From positions 613,246 to 677,245 of the forward strand of contig NZ_FRAU01000001.1 in the NCBI RefSeq assembly GCF_900142415.1: DNA of 64,000 bases, in the 5' to 3' direction. The translations under genes and the position numbers were made by a program. Under the pieces are notes generated by a model, which was given only the letters and a program-made list of their open reading frames with translations, had not been told where the DNA came from and did not search any database. Numbering within the stretch: the stretch's first letter is position 1; every line of letters begins with the position of its first letter. Positions 9,243-18,638 of this stretch are shown here, in pieces. The stretch is from Rhodothermus profundi (GTDB lineage Bacteria; Bacteroidota; Rhodothermia; Rhodothermales; Rhodothermaceae).

Positions 9243-9584
9243 TCAGCAGCGCTGTTCTCCAAATACCAGTTCCAACTCTCCTTCTGGAGGGTGGTCCATT
9301 CGCTCGGCTGGAAACTCCCGGTAAATGCGACCGGCATACTCAAAAGGTCCGCAGGAGAAATAGTAGTCATGTGTACCGGGCGTTCGATACAGCACCATGC
9401 CTTCCGGGCAGCCCAGCGTCCGGTAGAACCGTTCAAAGCGGTGTAGAAAGACCTCGACCCGGTGCCGGCGCACTTCTTCTTCGGTAAACCGAATGCGATA
9501 CCAGTAACGTGAGGCCGGATGGTGGGCCCGTGGCTTGCCGGGACAGGCCCGCCCAGGCGTCGCGGATGTCGAAGAAACAGCCAT
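9243..9584 (-). CDS. Hypothetical protein, 113 aa
   Basis: Not a family I recognise. The first 25 residues are low in structure (Ser/Pro/Gly), then a compact aromatic-rich domain follows: RYWYRIRFTEEEVRRHRVEV, a helix, then CPEGMVLYRTPGTHDYYFSC and an acidic ELELVFGEQRC end. The strand-helix pattern and balanced composition make it a credible small globular cytosolic protein. The real start could be nearer residue 20. It lies alone, about 100 nt from moaA on the same strand, with no visible partner. Three cysteines are present but without a metal-site spacing. Confidence 0.55.
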   Translation of the reverse strand: MAVSSTSATPGRACPGKPRAHHPASRYWYRIRFTEEEVRRHRVEVFLHRFERFYRTLGCPEGMVLYRTPGTHDYYFSCGPFEYAGRIYREFPAERMDHPPEGELELVFGEQRC

Positions 9585-9690
9585 AGTCCCCCCTTAGCAA
9601 TCGTACGTATCTACCGTGCTACCGGGGGGATCGGCCAAATCGCGCCGAATTTAAGCTGTTATTACAGGAAATGTCCGGAGAACCAAAATT

Positions 9691-10773
9691 TTAGCCCCCG
9701 ATCGTAATCATGGGGCGGTTTCGCATGCGGGCCAGGTTATACATTCCGGCGTGACGCGCATGCTTGCGTCCCACGGCTGCGCTGATGAGTGCCAGCAGCT
9801 CCTCGTCGCTGGCTCCCTGGCGCATGGCATCCCGGAGGCTGACCTCGGCTCGGCCAAACAGACATACCTTCAGGCTGCCATCGGCCGTAATCCGCAGCCG
9901 GTTGCATCCTTCGCAGAAGGGTTCCGTCATGGAGGCAATAAAGCCCAACCGCCCCTGATGGCCAGGAATGCGAAACAGGCGGGCTGTGCCATGGGGGTCA
10001 AATGCGATGGGCTCCAGGACATAATGCGCCTCAATGCGGGCGCGCATTTCAGCGGCTGGTACCAGTTGCGCATCGTTCCAGCCATTCCCATCGAAAGGCA
10101 TAAATTCAATAAAACGCACTTCAACGGGTCGGTCCTTTGTCCAGGCCGCAAAGTCCAGCAGTTCATCGTCGTTAAAGCCGCGCAGCACCACACAGTTTAC
10201 TTTGAGGGGTCGATAGCCGCGCTCAATGGCCAGGTCGATAGCGCGGATTACCTGCTCGAAGCCTTTGCGGCGCGTGAGGATTTCGAAGCGTTCCGGGCGC
10301 AAGGTATCCAGGCTGATGTTGAGTTGCGTTAGCCCGGCCGATTGCAAGCGTTCCAGTTTTTTAGGAAGAAGCAGACCATTTGTGGTCATAGCCAGCGTTT
10401 TGAGTCCGGGCAGGCGGGCCAGTTCCGCCACAATATGCTCAACGCCCTTTCGGAGCAACGGCTCGCCGCCTGTTAATCGGATTTTTGTTACCCCCTGCGT
10501 CACAAAAAGGCGGGCCAGCCGAACAATCTCCTCATCGGTCAACAGATGTTCCGGAGGGGTCCAGTCCAGCCCTTCTTCGGGCATGCAGTAGCGACAGCGC
10601 AGGTTGCAGTGCTCAATCAGCGAAATGCGCAGATAGGTATGGCGGCGTCCGAATCCATCAGTTAGCACGTCAGCAGCCGAGCGGGCCGGATCGTAGGACA
10701 GCCCAAAATCTTCTGGGACGTGTGCGGGGTCCCCCCCTTCCGGTGTCGTCAGCACAGGCAGGAGGTATTGCAT
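9691..10773 (-). CDS. moaA: GTP 3',8-cyclase MoaA
   Basis: 360 residues. The radical-SAM cluster is Cys56-x3-Cys60-x2-Cys63 (CNLRCRYC), with the SAM-binding [10 protein letters not shown] next. The C-terminal second cluster signature [18 protein letters not shown] is present, and the protein ends in Gly-Gly, as MoaA needs. It rearranges GTP to 3',8-cyclo-GTP, the first step of molybdenum-cofactor synthesis. About 40 N-terminal residues precede the usual MoaA start ([11 protein letters not shown]), so translation may begin later than the ATG at 10773, for example at a GTG. No other moa/moe gene is visible in the window. No Moco riboswitch fits in the 65 nt upstream. Confidence 0.95.
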   Translation of the reverse strand: MQYLLPVLTTPEGGDPAHVPEDFGLSYDPARSAADVLTDGFGRRHTYLRISLIEHCNLRCRYCMPEEGLDWTPPEHLLTDEEIVRLARLFVTQGVTKIRLTGGEPLLRKGVEHIVAELARLPGLKTLAMTTNGLLLPKKLERLQSAGLTQLNISLDTLRPERFEILTRRKGFEQVIRAIDLAIERGYRPLKVNCVVLRGFNDDELLDFAAWTKDRPVEVRFIEFMPFDGNGWNDAQLVPAAEMRARIEAHYVLEPIAFDPHGTARLFRIPGHQGRLGFIASMTEPFCEGCNRLRITADGSLKVCLFGRAEVSLRDAMRQGASDEELLALISAAVGRKHARHAGMYNLARMRNRPMITIGG

Positions 10774-10838
10774 AGCAACCGGTGCCGTAGGCTTTTTGGT
10801 AACTTCTACAAAATAAAGCCCAAAAGTTCAACGGGAGC

Positions 10839-11639
10839 TTACGATTTTTTGCGGGGGGGTTGAAAGACGGGCTCAAACTCGCGCAGCGGCATTCCTTCGG
10901 CAGGGGGAATGCGGTGTCGGCTATCGCGCTCCAGAACCAGTTCGTAAACAACCCGGTCACTTCGGTAGTAGCGCTGCTGGTAGTACACCACTTTTCCGCC
11001 GGTTGTGCAGGAGATGCGATGGATGCACAGCAAGGCCATGCCTGAGGGCACCTCTAACCAGCGCGCTACTTCAGGCGTTGCATTGATCGCCTCAATGCGG
11101 TAGCGACCGCGCACAATGGGGATGTCCAGCGCTTCCAGAATGCCGTAGATGGTTTCACGCTCCAGATCTTTCCCCTCCAGGAACTGCGCGTAGAAGGGAG
11201 TCAGCCAGGTTCGGTCAAATGCAATGGGTTCGCCATTGCCCAGGCGCAGCCGGTCCAGCCGCACCACCGTGCTACCTTCTGGAACTTCCAGTCGGGCGGC
11301 CACCTCGGCCGTGGCATCTTCTGGCGCAAAGTGGACCACTTTTGAGCGGGCTTCAAGCCCGGCACGCGCCATGTCTTCCGCGAAATCGGTCAACCGCACC
11401 AGCCCTTGCTGAATGTGCGGGCGCCGCACAAACGACCCAACCCCCTGGCAGCGATAGATCAATCCCTCGTACTCCAACGTCTGCAAGGCCCGCCGCACGG
11501 TTATGCGGCTGACGCCAAAACGCTTGCTCAACTCATGCTCGGATGGCAGCCGATCCTGCGGCTTATAGACCCCCTGCTCGATCTGCTCACGCAGCCAGTC
11601 GCTGAGCTGCTGATGGCGCGGTCGTCCTGGTTGCAACAT
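10839..11639 (-). CDS. GntR family (HutC/UTRA) transcriptional regulator
   Basis: 266 residues. The N-terminal winged helix (about 8-75) has RLPSEHELSKRFGVSRITVR, typical GntR. The C-terminal two thirds are a UTRA/chorismate-lyase-fold effector domain (GSTVVRLDRLRLGNGEPIAFDRTWL, later VPSGMALLCIHRIS). Such regulators usually repress genes next to them and are released by a small effector such as a sugar phosphate or amino-acid derivative. The neighbours are moaA downstream (same strand, 65 nt) and ndk divergently upstream; neither is a classical UTRA target, so the regulon is unknown. An AT-rich 150-nt divergent spacer could hold its operator, but I could not single out a convincing palindrome. 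Confidence 0.9.
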   Translation of the reverse strand: MLQPGRPRHQQLSDWLREQIEQGVYKPQDRLPSEHELSKRFGVSRITVRRALQTLEYEGLIYRCQGVGSFVRRPHIQQGLVRLTDFAEDMARAGLEARSKVVHFAPEDATAEVAARLEVPEGSTVVRLDRLRLGNGEPIAFDRTWLTPFYAQFLEGKDLERETIYGILEALDIPIVRGRYRIEAINATPEVARWLEVPSGMALLCIHRISCTTGGKVVYYQQRYYRSDRVVYELVLERDSRHRIPPAEGMPLREFEPVFQPPRKKS

Positions 11640-11723
11640 TGTCTACCACAAAATGTGTTTTAACAAACTTACAACAAAATTATCGACCTGGTTTTTGAAC
11701 GCGTTTTTTCACCGGCAATTTCC

Positions 11724-11753
11724 TTTGCAATAGCTGAATTCCCTGTATCTTTG
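11724..11753 (+). promoter_or_regulatory. Bacteroidota-type promoter of ndk
   Basis: TTTG (11724-11727) and TATCTTTG (11746-11753) are separated by 18 nt. The second matches the TAnnTTTG -7 element recognised by the Bacteroidota housekeeping sigma. It lies 35 nt before the ndk ATG. Confidence 0.65.
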
Positions 11754-11788
11754 GGCGCGTTCTCAGGAAATCAACAGGATATAGAGCG

Positions 11789-12211
11789 ATGGAACAAACA
11801 CTGGCCATTCTGAAGCCGGACTGCGTGCGGCGTGGTCTCATAGGCGAGGTCATTCGCCGGATTGAGGCGGCAGGCTTTCGCATCCGTGCCATGAAAATGG
11901 TGCATCTGACCAAAAAAGAGGCGGAAGGTTTTTATGCGGTCCATCGGGGACGGCCGTTTTTTGAAGAACTGACCACGTTTATGTCGAGCGGTCCCTGCGT
12001 GCCGATGGTATTGGAAAAGGAAAATGCCGTGGCAGACTTTCGGGCGCTTATCGGCGCGACCGATCCCGCCGAAGCGGCTGAGGGTACGATCCGGCGTGAA
12101 TTTGCTGAATCCAAAGGTCAGAACATCGTCCATGGCTCCGACTCCGTCGAAAATGCCCGGATCGAGATCCATTTCTTCTTCCCAAGCATCGAGCTGGTGG
12201 ATCGTAGGTAA
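11789..12211 (+). CDS. ndk: Nucleoside-diphosphate kinase
   Basis: 140 residues, the family length. Starts [11 protein letters not shown] with Lys9, and carries the phosphorylated His115 in NIVHGSDS. It transfers the gamma-phosphate from ATP to other nucleoside diphosphates through a phospho-histidine, balancing NTP/dNTP pools. The RGRPFF loop and final FFP segment are in place. A promoter with a TAnnTTTG element is 35 nt upstream. The downstream lipoprotein gene starts inside the last part of ndk in another frame, suggesting co-transcription. All catalytic residues are present. Confidence 0.97.
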   Translation: MEQTLAILKPDCVRRGLIGEVIRRIEAAGFRIRAMKMVHLTKKEAEGFYAVHRGRPFFEELTTFMSSGPCVPMVLEKENAVADFRALIGATDPAEAAEGTIRREFAESKGQNIVHGSDSVENARIEIHFFFPSIELVDRR

Positions 12212-13448
12212 GCAGCTGGTTGTCGCTTTAGTGGTGCTACAGGCGGGCTGCTTCACCGCAGCGCCCTCCAAACGCGTGCGCACAGGCGCAGAGGTGCTGG
12301 CAGCCCGCCATTTTGATCTACTGCGTGGCAAGCGGGTCGGGCTAATTACCAATCATACCGCCCGCATCGATACGATGCATTTGATCGACCGGCTCATGGC
12401 CGAACCTGAGGTGCATCTGGTGGCCCTGTTTGCGCCGGAGCATGGACTGCGGGGCACAGCCGCCGCCGGCGAAGAAATCCGAGACGGGCGCGACGTGCGC
12501 ACAGGGCTTCCGGTTTATAGCCTCTACGGCGCTACGCGCAAGCCAACGCCAGAGATGCTGGCCGACCTCGACGTGCTGGTGTTCGATATTCAGGACGTAG
12601 GCGCTCGCTGCTACACGTACATCTCCACCATGGGGTTGGCCATGCAGGCTGCGGCGGAGGCCGGTATCCCCTTTGTGGTGCTTGACCGGCCCAATCCCCT
12701 CGGCGGCGAGCTGATTTCAGGCTTCGTGTTAGAGCCGGCCCAGACTTCGTTTGTGGGCCTCTACCCCATTCCTCTGGTCTATGGCCTGACCATTGGGGAG
12801 CTGGCTCAATTGATCCGGGGAGAACAGTTGTTGCCTGGGCTGGAGCATCTGGAACTGATCGTGGTGCCGATGGAGGGATGGCAGCGTGCTATGCAATGGC
12901 CCGACACCCAGCTCCCCTGGCGCTCGCCCAGCCCTAACCTTCCTTCGTTTGAGGCGGCTCTAGCGTACCCGGGGACCGTCTTTTTTGAAGCAGTCGACGG
13001 CAGCGAAGGACGAGGTACGGATGCACCTTTCCTGCAAGTAGGTACGCGCTGGGCCAACGCCCGAGCGCTGGCTGACACGCTCAACGCCCACCAGTTGCCA
13101 GGCGTCCGTTTTGAGCCCGTTTCATTCGTGCCGCAGCCTCGTCCGGGCGCTCCGCATCCTCGCTACGAGGGTGAACGGCTGCAGGGGGTACGTCTGCGCA
13201 TTACAGACCGCCGGCAATTCCGTCCGGTTGTTACTGGCATCTATCTGCTGCACGCCTTTTATCACCAGGCTCCGCCCGCATATCGGGAGACATTCATTCA
13301 GCGGCCAGCCTGGCTAGCCCGGCTGGCGGGCACCGAACGGCTCTATGCTCTGCTAAAAGCAGGCGCCTCGCCAGAAGCCATTGTTGCTGCCTGGGAAGCA
13401 GATCTCAGGGCGTTTCAGCAGCAACGTCAACCCTATCTGCTCTACTGA
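12153..13448 (+). CDS. NamZ-like exo-beta-N-acetylmuramidase (DUF1343/GH171), lipoprotein
   Basis: About 431 residues from the ATG at 12153. A hydrophobic segment ending LVVLQAGC looks like a lipobox, placing the mature protein on a membrane facing the periplasm. The DUF1343 features follow: [66 protein letters not shown] and a C-terminal half with [21 protein letters not shown]. NamZ releases terminal MurNAc from peptidoglycan fragments during recycling. The start is uncertain: the frame stays open far into ndk and an ATG at 12132 is an alternative; either gives a 30-60 nt overlap with ndk. The following PBP4 and MreD genes support a cell-wall role. It converges with the DUF3098 gene by a 7-nt overlap. 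Confidence 0.85.
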   Translation: MPGSRSISSSQASSWWIVGKQLVVALVVLQAGCFTAAPSKRVRTGAEVLAARHFDLLRGKRVGLITNHTARIDTMHLIDRLMAEPEVHLVALFAPEHGLRGTAAAGEEIRDGRDVRTGLPVYSLYGATRKPTPEMLADLDVLVFDIQDVGARCYTYISTMGLAMQAAAEAGIPFVVLDRPNPLGGELISGFVLEPAQTSFVGLYPIPLVYGLTIGELAQLIRGEQLLPGLEHLELIVVPMEGWQRAMQWPDTQLPWRSPSPNLPSFEAALAYPGTVFFEAVDGSEGRGTDAPFLQVGTRWANARALADTLNAHQLPGVRFEPVSFVPQPRPGAPHPRYEGERLQGVRLRITDRRQFRPVVTGIYLLHAFYHQAPPAYRETFIQRPAWLARLAGTERLYALLKAGASPEAIVAAWEADLRAFQQQRQPYLLY

Positions 13449-13705
13449 GTGGTTTTAGAAGCGCGTGGCCGCCAGAGAATTGCCCAGATCACTTCCAGAT
13501 AGCCGACCACGATCACAATAGGGGCCACATTGCGCGACCAGAAACCATCCAGTTCATGTTCAATGGCCATGATGGCAAAGCCCAGCACCACAAGCGCAAC
13601 CCCCAGCAGCAGCAGTTGGTAATTGCGTCGCGAAAAAACCATAGGCCGTCCGGCAGAAGCCGCCGGACGCGTTCTGGTGCGAGCCGTTGTGCGTGGACGA
13701 GCCAT
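13442..13705 (-). CDS. DUF3098 family small membrane protein
   Basis: About 87 residues from the ATG at 13705 (frame also opens 22 codons earlier). A basic, Arg/Thr/Pro-rich N-terminus of about 25 residues is followed by FSRRNYQLLLLGVALVVLG and a second hydrophobic helix with PIVIVVGYLEVIWAIL, so two membrane passes with a short loop. This matches DUF3098, a Bacteroidota-typical family often found beside ftsX; here it is alone on the minus strand between two cell-wall genes. Function unknown. Its 3' end overlaps the NamZ-like gene by 7 nt in convergent orientation. Confidence 0.7.
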   Translation of the reverse strand: MARPRTTARTRTRPAASAGRPMVFSRRNYQLLLLGVALVVLGFAIMAIEHELDGFWSRNVAPIVIVVGYLEVIWAILWRPRASKTTQ

Positions 13706-13797
13706 TCTGGGTTTCACGCTACGTTGCTTCGCTTCGCGAACCTGAAGGCATACGTCCAGGTTCCACCGCACGAAACGTTGCCAACCATTCAGCGGCT

Positions 13798-15231
13798 ATG
13801 CGTGCTGCGCACTTGCTGTATGCGGTGCTCTTTGGATTCTTGAGCACAACTGGTCTGCATGCACCGGTCTCGTTGGAAGCCCGCCTTGAGCGCGTTCGGT
13901 CCACACTGGCTACGGAGCAGGCTTTCTGGGGATTGTATGTGGCCGACGTGGAAAATGGCCATGTGCTGGTAGCCCAGCATGCCAGGCAGGGTTTATTGCC
14001 GGCCTCGACGCACAAACTGTTGACCACAGCCGCCGCCCTGGACCTGCTGGGTCCGGATTACCGGTATCGGACGGTTTTATACTTTAATGGTCGCGTAGAA
14101 GGCACGACGCTGCGAGGTGACCTGATCCTGCGCGGCTCGGGAGATCCTACCTTTGGCAGCCCTGCCTGGCCCGGACCCGACCCGCTGCAGCGCTGGGCGT
14201 TCCAACTGGCCCGCATGGGCGTCCGGCGCATCGAAGGCCGCCTTATCGGAGATGACAATCGCTTCGACGAGCGCCCCTATGCAGATGGCTGGGATATTGA
14301 CTATGTTACTTCGCAGCTTAACCTGGGACTAGGGTTTGCTGTCAGTGGGCTCTCGTATCACGACAACGTAGTGCACCTGCGGATGCGCGCTACCCGGCCA
14401 GGCGCTCCTCTTGCTGTTGCGCAGGAGCCCTTTAATTACCTGACAATAGAAAACCGGGCTTACACAGCCGCCCGGCGCTATGGCGAAGCGCTCCAGCTTG
14501 AACGAGCGTTTGCTTCAGAGCAGGTGCGTCTGCGAGGCTCGGTACCGTATCGATACCGGGGAACCATTGAGCTCCCCGTAGCCAACCCTACCCGTTATGC
14601 CCTGGAAGCCTTTCGCTACTATCTGGAGCAGGCGGGGATTACCGTAGCGGCTACGTTGGTAGACATCGACGATTTACCCCAACCGCCTCGCTACCACCAG
14701 CGACATGCGCTGCTGGTGCATTTCTCGCCACCGCTAGCTGAAATTGTGCGCGTGATTAACCATCGCAGCCATAACTTCTATGCAGAGCAGGTTTTTCGCA
14801 CGCTGAGTCCGGACGGTTCGTCCGAGGGGGCTGCCCGGCGCATTCGTGCCTTTTTACAGCGCCAGGGCATTAACCCACGTGGCCTTACCATTCGCGACGG
14901 ATCCGGGCTTTCTCGCAAAAACCTGGTTCCACCGGCTGTTCTGGGACAGCTTTTAGTCGCCATGCAGCATCACCCTGCGCATCAGGCATTTGTTGCGTCC
15001 CTGCCTCAAGGGGGCGCGCGCAACTCAACGCTGGAAGACCGCCTGCAGGATCTCCCTGTCCGGGCCAAGACAGGCTCTCTACTTCACGTGCGTACGCTGA
15101 GCGGCTATCTTACTACCCGCCATGGACGTCAGCTTGCCTTTGCCTTTATGGCAAACAACTACACCATACCTGCTGCGCGTATTGTGCGCACACTGGATCA
15201 AATGGTCCACACCCTCTACGCTACCCCCTAG
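13798..15231 (+). CDS. dacB: D-alanyl-D-alanine carboxypeptidase/endopeptidase, PBP4 (S13) family
   Basis: 477 residues from ATG 13798, chosen because MRAAHLLYAVLFGFLSTTGLH is a signal peptide; the frame extends upstream. The three penicillin-binding motifs are visible: SxxK as Ser-Thr-His-Lys in LPASTHKLLTTAAALD, SxN as Ser-His-Asn in NHRSHNFYAEQV, and KTG in VRAKTGSLLHVRTLSGY. The GDPTFG-containing insert typical of S13 enzymes lies between. It trims D-Ala or cleaves DD-crosslinks in periplasmic peptidoglycan. It is followed 6 nt later by mreD and preceded by a NamZ-like muramidase, so this is a small cell-wall group. Confidence 0.93.
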   Translation: MRAAHLLYAVLFGFLSTTGLHAPVSLEARLERVRSTLATEQAFWGLYVADVENGHVLVAQHARQGLLPASTHKLLTTAAALDLLGPDYRYRTVLYFNGRVEGTTLRGDLILRGSGDPTFGSPAWPGPDPLQRWAFQLARMGVRRIEGRLIGDDNRFDERPYADGWDIDYVTSQLNLGLGFAVSGLSYHDNVVHLRMRATRPGAPLAVAQEPFNYLTIENRAYTAARRYGEALQLERAFASEQVRLRGSVPYRYRGTIELPVANPTRYALEAFRYYLEQAGITVAATLVDIDDLPQPPRYHQRHALLVHFSPPLAEIVRVINHRSHNFYAEQVFRTLSPDGSSEGAARRIRAFLQRQGINPRGLTIRDGSGLSRKNLVPPAVLGQLLVAMQHHPAHQAFVASLPQGGARNSTLEDRLQDLPVRAKTGSLLHVRTLSGYLTTRHGRQLAFAFMANNYTIPAARIVRTLDQMVHTLYATP

Positions 15232-15237
15232 CTGCCT

Positions 15238-15738
15238 ATGCCCACGCTCCAACTGCCCCCCTTCCTTGTAGCCCGCATGTTACGCGTGGCGCTGGGAGGG
15301 CTTTTGGTGGTGCTGCTGCAATGGTTGGTGTTAAACCGTCTGCTTCTCTGGGGCGCCTATCCCGACGCGGTCTTACTTTTTGTAGCCTATCTTGGACTGG
15401 CTTACGGCCGCCGGGCAGGCCTGATTGGCGGCTTTGCCAGCGGACTTCTACTGGATGCGCTGCTCGACAGTTGGGGGTTGCACGCGCTGGCCAAAAGCCT
15501 TATAGGCTTTCTGGTGGGCCTGTTCGCTCTGGAAGAGCCGGAAGCGTTTCGTCCGACGCTTGGCCAGGCGTTCCTGGGCGGTCTGGTGCTGGCGTTGGTT
15601 CATAACGGTTTGCTGGTAGCGCTGCTGGCCCTGGCTGCCGGCACGCGCACGGCTTTCATGGTTGAAGCGCTCTGGTTAGGGAGCGCCCTGTACACCGCAT
15701 TTCTGAGTGCGCTGGTTGTCCTGGTGCGTCCGAACTGA
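15238..15738 (+). CDS. mreD: MreD-like rod-shape membrane protein
   Basis: 166 residues, nearly all hydrophobic, with about five membrane helices. The segment AYPDAVLLFVAYLGLAYGRR followed by AGLIGGFASGLLLDAL is the characteristic part of MreD, which works with MreB and MreC in elongation of the cell wall. mreB and mreC are not adjacent, which is unusual, so the name rests on this motif and on the wall-enzyme neighbours. It starts 6 nt after the PBP4 gene. A rho-independent terminator follows about 80 nt downstream. Confidence 0.72.
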   Translation: MPTLQLPPFLVARMLRVALGGLLVVLLQWLVLNRLLLWGAYPDAVLLFVAYLGLAYGRRAGLIGGFASGLLLDALLDSWGLHALAKSLIGFLVGLFALEEPEAFRPTLGQAFLGGLVLALVHNGLLVALLALAAGTRTAFMVEALWLGSALYTAFLSALVVLVRPN

Positions 15739-15818
15739 AGGACAAATGCGGAAAGCTGCCAATACGTTTGCTTCCTGGTGCTGGCTGGTGGCGGTCCAGG
15801 CTTAATTCCGATACGACT

Positions 15819-15842
15819 GGCCGCGTCCGGCGGCCCCTTTTT
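15819..15842 (+). terminator. Rho-independent terminator after mreD
   Basis: A 6-bp GC hairpin (GGCCGC, loop GTCCG, GCGGCC) is followed by CC and five T residues. It ends the plus-strand ndk-to-mreD group and abuts the 3' end of the convergent thrA gene. Confidence 0.65.
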
Positions 15843-18313
15843 CAGCGCATTTGCTCCAACGCGCGCCGCAGGTCTGACAGGATCCCGGCTGCCGTTACCT
15901 GAGGGCCGGCGCCTGGCCCACGCACGACCAGAGGTGTGCGACAGTAGTAGGTTGTCGTGAAAGCAATCAAATTATCGGTGCCCTGCAGGTTATAGAAGGG
16001 CGAGTCGGGACCAACGGCCTGCACGTTGACGGCCAAGCGACCATCTTCAATGCGTCCGATATAGTGCAGGCGCTGTCCCTGCTGACGCGCCTTTTCAATT
16101 TGCTCCTGCCAGTGGGCATCCCAGTCGGACAACCGTTCCAGAAACTCTTCAAGCGACACGCTGCGCAGTTCACTGGGCACCAGTGGTTGCACGGTTACAT
16201 CGCTTCGCTCGACCGGCAATCCCAGTTCACGTGCCAGAATAAGCAGCTTGCGCGCCACGTCTTCTCCTGAGAGATCATCACGGGGATCTGGTTCCGTATA
16301 GCCTGCCTCACGAGCCGCCCGCACTGCTTCAGAGAACGGAACGCCTTCAGCCATTTGATTGAACAGATAGGCAAGCGTACCCGAAAAAACCCCTTCGATT
16401 CGTTGCACTTTGTCACCAGCCAGGAGCAAATCCTGCAGCGTAGCAATGACAGGCAGCCCCGCCCCGACCGTTGTTTCGTAGCGATAAGGCACGCGCCGTT
16501 CCCGGGCAACTTCGCGCAGGCGTTGGTAGAAGGCATATGGCAGCGTATTTGCCCGTTTATTGGGCGTAACCACGGCGACGCCAGCGGTTAGTAATTCCGG
16601 ATAGCGCCGAGCAACTTCCTCAGAAGCTGTTGCATCGACCACAACCAGCCGCCGCGGTCGCTCTGTGGTTAGCAGTTGGACCAGTCGGTCCAGGTCCATT
16701 GGTTCTCCTTCTGCCTGGAGTCGCTCGCGGGCTTCATTCCACGGAATACCGGCGGGTTGCCAGAGCATTCGTTCAGCCGTGGCCAGGCCGGCCAGCCGCA
16801 GCTCCAGTCCCTCTTCTGCCTGCAGATGGGGAATCTGACGGGCCAGCATATCCAACAGCGTCTTGCCAATGACCCCCACCCCGATCAGGAACAGATGGGC
16901 CCGCATGGTGCGCAGAATGAACGTCTCATGCAGCGCCTGCACTGCCCGTTGCGTATCTCGCTGGGCAATGACGGCCGAGATATTTGTCTCGGCCGCTCCC
17001 TGCGCAATAGCCAGCACGTTAACGTTGGCCTGGCCAAGAGCTGAAAACATGCGTCCGGCCAACCCGGGCTGATGGCGCATGCGATCCCCAACGACCGAAA
17101 CCGTGGCGCATTCCGGTACGACGTAAATGCGCCGAATTCGTCCGGTCTCCAGTTCAAAGGCGAAGGTGCGTCGGAGCGTCTCCAGCGCCGCTTCTGCATC
17201 GGCCGCGCGCACGCCCAGGCAGAGACTCTGTTCGCTGGAGGCCTGCGAAACCAGCAGTACGTTGATTTTCTGCTCAGCCAGTGCCAGAAAGGCCCGTCCC
17301 GAGATGCCCGGCGTTCCCAGCATACCAGCGCCTTCCAGCATGAGCACTGCAATATCTCGAATGGCCGTTACCGCCCGGGCGTACCACGGCGGTGGAGGGG
17401 CATCGGCCGTGATGAGCGTACCCGGTGCTTCGGGGCGCAGCGTGTTTCGGATGCGCAGGGGGATCTTTTTGGCCTGCAATGGCTCCATGGTTCGCGGATG
17501 TAATACTTTGGCCCCGAAATAGGCCATTTCAGCCGCTTCTCGATAACTCAGATGCGGCAACACGAAGGCTTCGGGCACCAGCCGAGGATCCGCCGACATG
17601 ACGCCATCCACATCCGTCCAGATCACCACAAGTTCGGCTTCCAGGGCCGCGCCCAGAATCGTTGCCGTGTAGTCGCTGCCAGAACGCCCCAGCGTCGTGG
17701 TCACGCCCTCCGGCGTCGCCCCGATAAAGCCGGTTACGACGACCACCTGATCCTCCGGAATTGCCGCAAAGCGCTCACGGATCAGGCGATGGGTCGTTGC
17801 AAAATCAACATTAGCCTCCCCGAACGTATCATCTGTGCGGACCAGTTCGGTCGCTTCCAGGGCAATAGCCGCACTCCCTGCCGCCCGAAAGGCTGCCGCG
17901 ACCAACGGTGCTGCCAGCCGCTCACCAAAGCTGAGAATGGCGTCCCGCGTTCGGGGGGTGCACTCGCGCAGCAGGTACAGTCCGTCAAGCAGTTCGGTCA
18001 ACGCCTGCCAATGCGCATTGAGCTGGGCTTCGAGAGCCGTCCGCTCCTCAGGTAGCACAAGCGCCTCCAGCACTTCCTGATGCCGCTGCCGGAGCGTTTC
18101 GATAGTGGCACGATGCCCCCCGGTGCGCGCCAGAGCTGCGTCAATGCATCCCAGTAGCTGATCGGTTACGCCGCCCAGCGCCGACACCACTACGACGCGC
18201 CGGACCGTCTCCGGCTCGGCCTGAACAAGCTGCACCACGCGCCGAATTCGATCGGCCGTGGCTACCGAAGTGCCCCCGAACTTGTGAACCCGGACGGGAC
18301 GTGTGGTTGCCAT
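15842..18313 (-). CDS. thrA: Bifunctional aspartate kinase / homoserine dehydrogenase I
   Basis: 823 residues, the length of ThrA/MetL. The aspartokinase domain (about 1-290) begins VHKFGGTSVA and has GRSGSDYTA; two ACT regulatory modules follow (about 310-460, with EQKINVLLVSQASSEQS and GQANVNVLAIAQGAAETN); the homoserine dehydrogenase domain (about 465-823) has LIGVGVIGKTLLDML and GVFSGTLAYLFNQM. It catalyses the first and third steps from aspartate to threonine/methionine, and threonine inhibition through the ACT modules is the family norm. No thrB/thrC follows. The gene is monocistronic here, convergent with mreD; tRNA-Ala lies upstream in the other direction. Confidence 0.96.
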   Translation of the reverse strand: MATTRPVRVHKFGGTSVATADRIRRVVQLVQAEPETVRRVVVVSALGGVTDQLLGCIDAALARTGGHRATIETLRQRHQEVLEALVLPEERTALEAQLNAHWQALTELLDGLYLLRECTPRTRDAILSFGERLAAPLVAAAFRAAGSAAIALEATELVRTDDTFGEANVDFATTHRLIRERFAAIPEDQVVVVTGFIGATPEGVTTTLGRSGSDYTATILGAALEAELVVIWTDVDGVMSADPRLVPEAFVLPHLSYREAAEMAYFGAKVLHPRTMEPLQAKKIPLRIRNTLRPEAPGTLITADAPPPPWYARAVTAIRDIAVLMLEGAGMLGTPGISGRAFLALAEQKINVLLVSQASSEQSLCLGVRAADAEAALETLRRTFAFELETGRIRRIYVVPECATVSVVGDRMRHQPGLAGRMFSALGQANVNVLAIAQGAAETNISAVIAQRDTQRAVQALHETFILRTMRAHLFLIGVGVIGKTLLDMLARQIPHLQAEEGLELRLAGLATAERMLWQPAGIPWNEARERLQAEGEPMDLDRLVQLLTTERPRRLVVVDATASEEVARRYPELLTAGVAVVTPNKRANTLPYAFYQRLREVARERRVPYRYETTVGAGLPVIATLQDLLLAGDKVQRIEGVFSGTLAYLFNQMAEGVPFSEAVRAAREAGYTEPDPRDDLSGEDVARKLLILARELGLPVERSDVTVQPLVPSELRSVSLEEFLERLSDWDAHWQEQIEKARQQGQRLHYIGRIEDGRLAVNVQAVGPDSPFYNLQGTDNLIAFTTTYYCRTPLVVRGPGAGPQVTAAGILSDLRRALEQMR

Positions 18314-18470
18314 CGTCAGCGCCCCCGAATATATGCGTTAACATTCCGTCAATTTAGGCGTGGAATTTACGATAGGAACTTGCGTTTTTCGTTTTAAAGA
18401 CCCATTAAATTACTGAAAGCGCTTCGCCCTCAACGACCCGTGAAAAAACAGCGCAACGCTCGCCTGGCCA

Positions 18471-18500
18471 TTGACGAGTGCGGAGCTTTTTTCGTAAGCT
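18471..18500 (+). promoter_or_regulatory. Candidate promoter of tRNA-Ala
   Basis: TTGACG (18471-18476) is five of six to the -35 consensus; the best -10 is TAAGCT at 18495-18500 after 18 nt, a weak match. It lies 22 nt before the tRNA 5' end, so its position is right although the -10 is poor. Confidence 0.4.
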
Positions 18501-18522
18501 GGCGTTCCAGCGGTCAGAAGAT

Positions 18523-18595
18523 GGGGCCATAGCTCAGTTGGTAGAGCGCCACAATGGCATTGTGGAGGTCGCCGGTTCGAATCCGGCTGGCTCCA
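18523..18595 (+). tRNA. tRNA-Ala (GGC)
   Basis: A full cloverleaf can be folded: acceptor GGGGCCA with TGGCTCC, D-stem GCTC/GAGC, anticodon stem CCACA/TGTGG around loop ATGGCAT giving anticodon GGC, T-stem GCCGG/CCGGC with TTCGAAT loop, discriminator A. The 3' CCA is not encoded (ACAG follows). A strong terminator follows directly. Confidence 0.95.
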
Positions 18596-18599
18596 CAGA

Positions 18600-18638
18600 A
18601 AGTGGGATGCTTCTTCTGAAGCGTCCCACTTCTTTTTT
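18600..18638 (+). terminator. Rho-independent terminator of tRNA-Ala
   Basis: The inverted repeat AAGTGGGATGC ... GCGTCCCACTT makes an 11- to 13-bp stem with one G-T pair, followed by C and six T. It is a textbook terminator only a few nucleotides after the tRNA. Confidence 0.9.
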
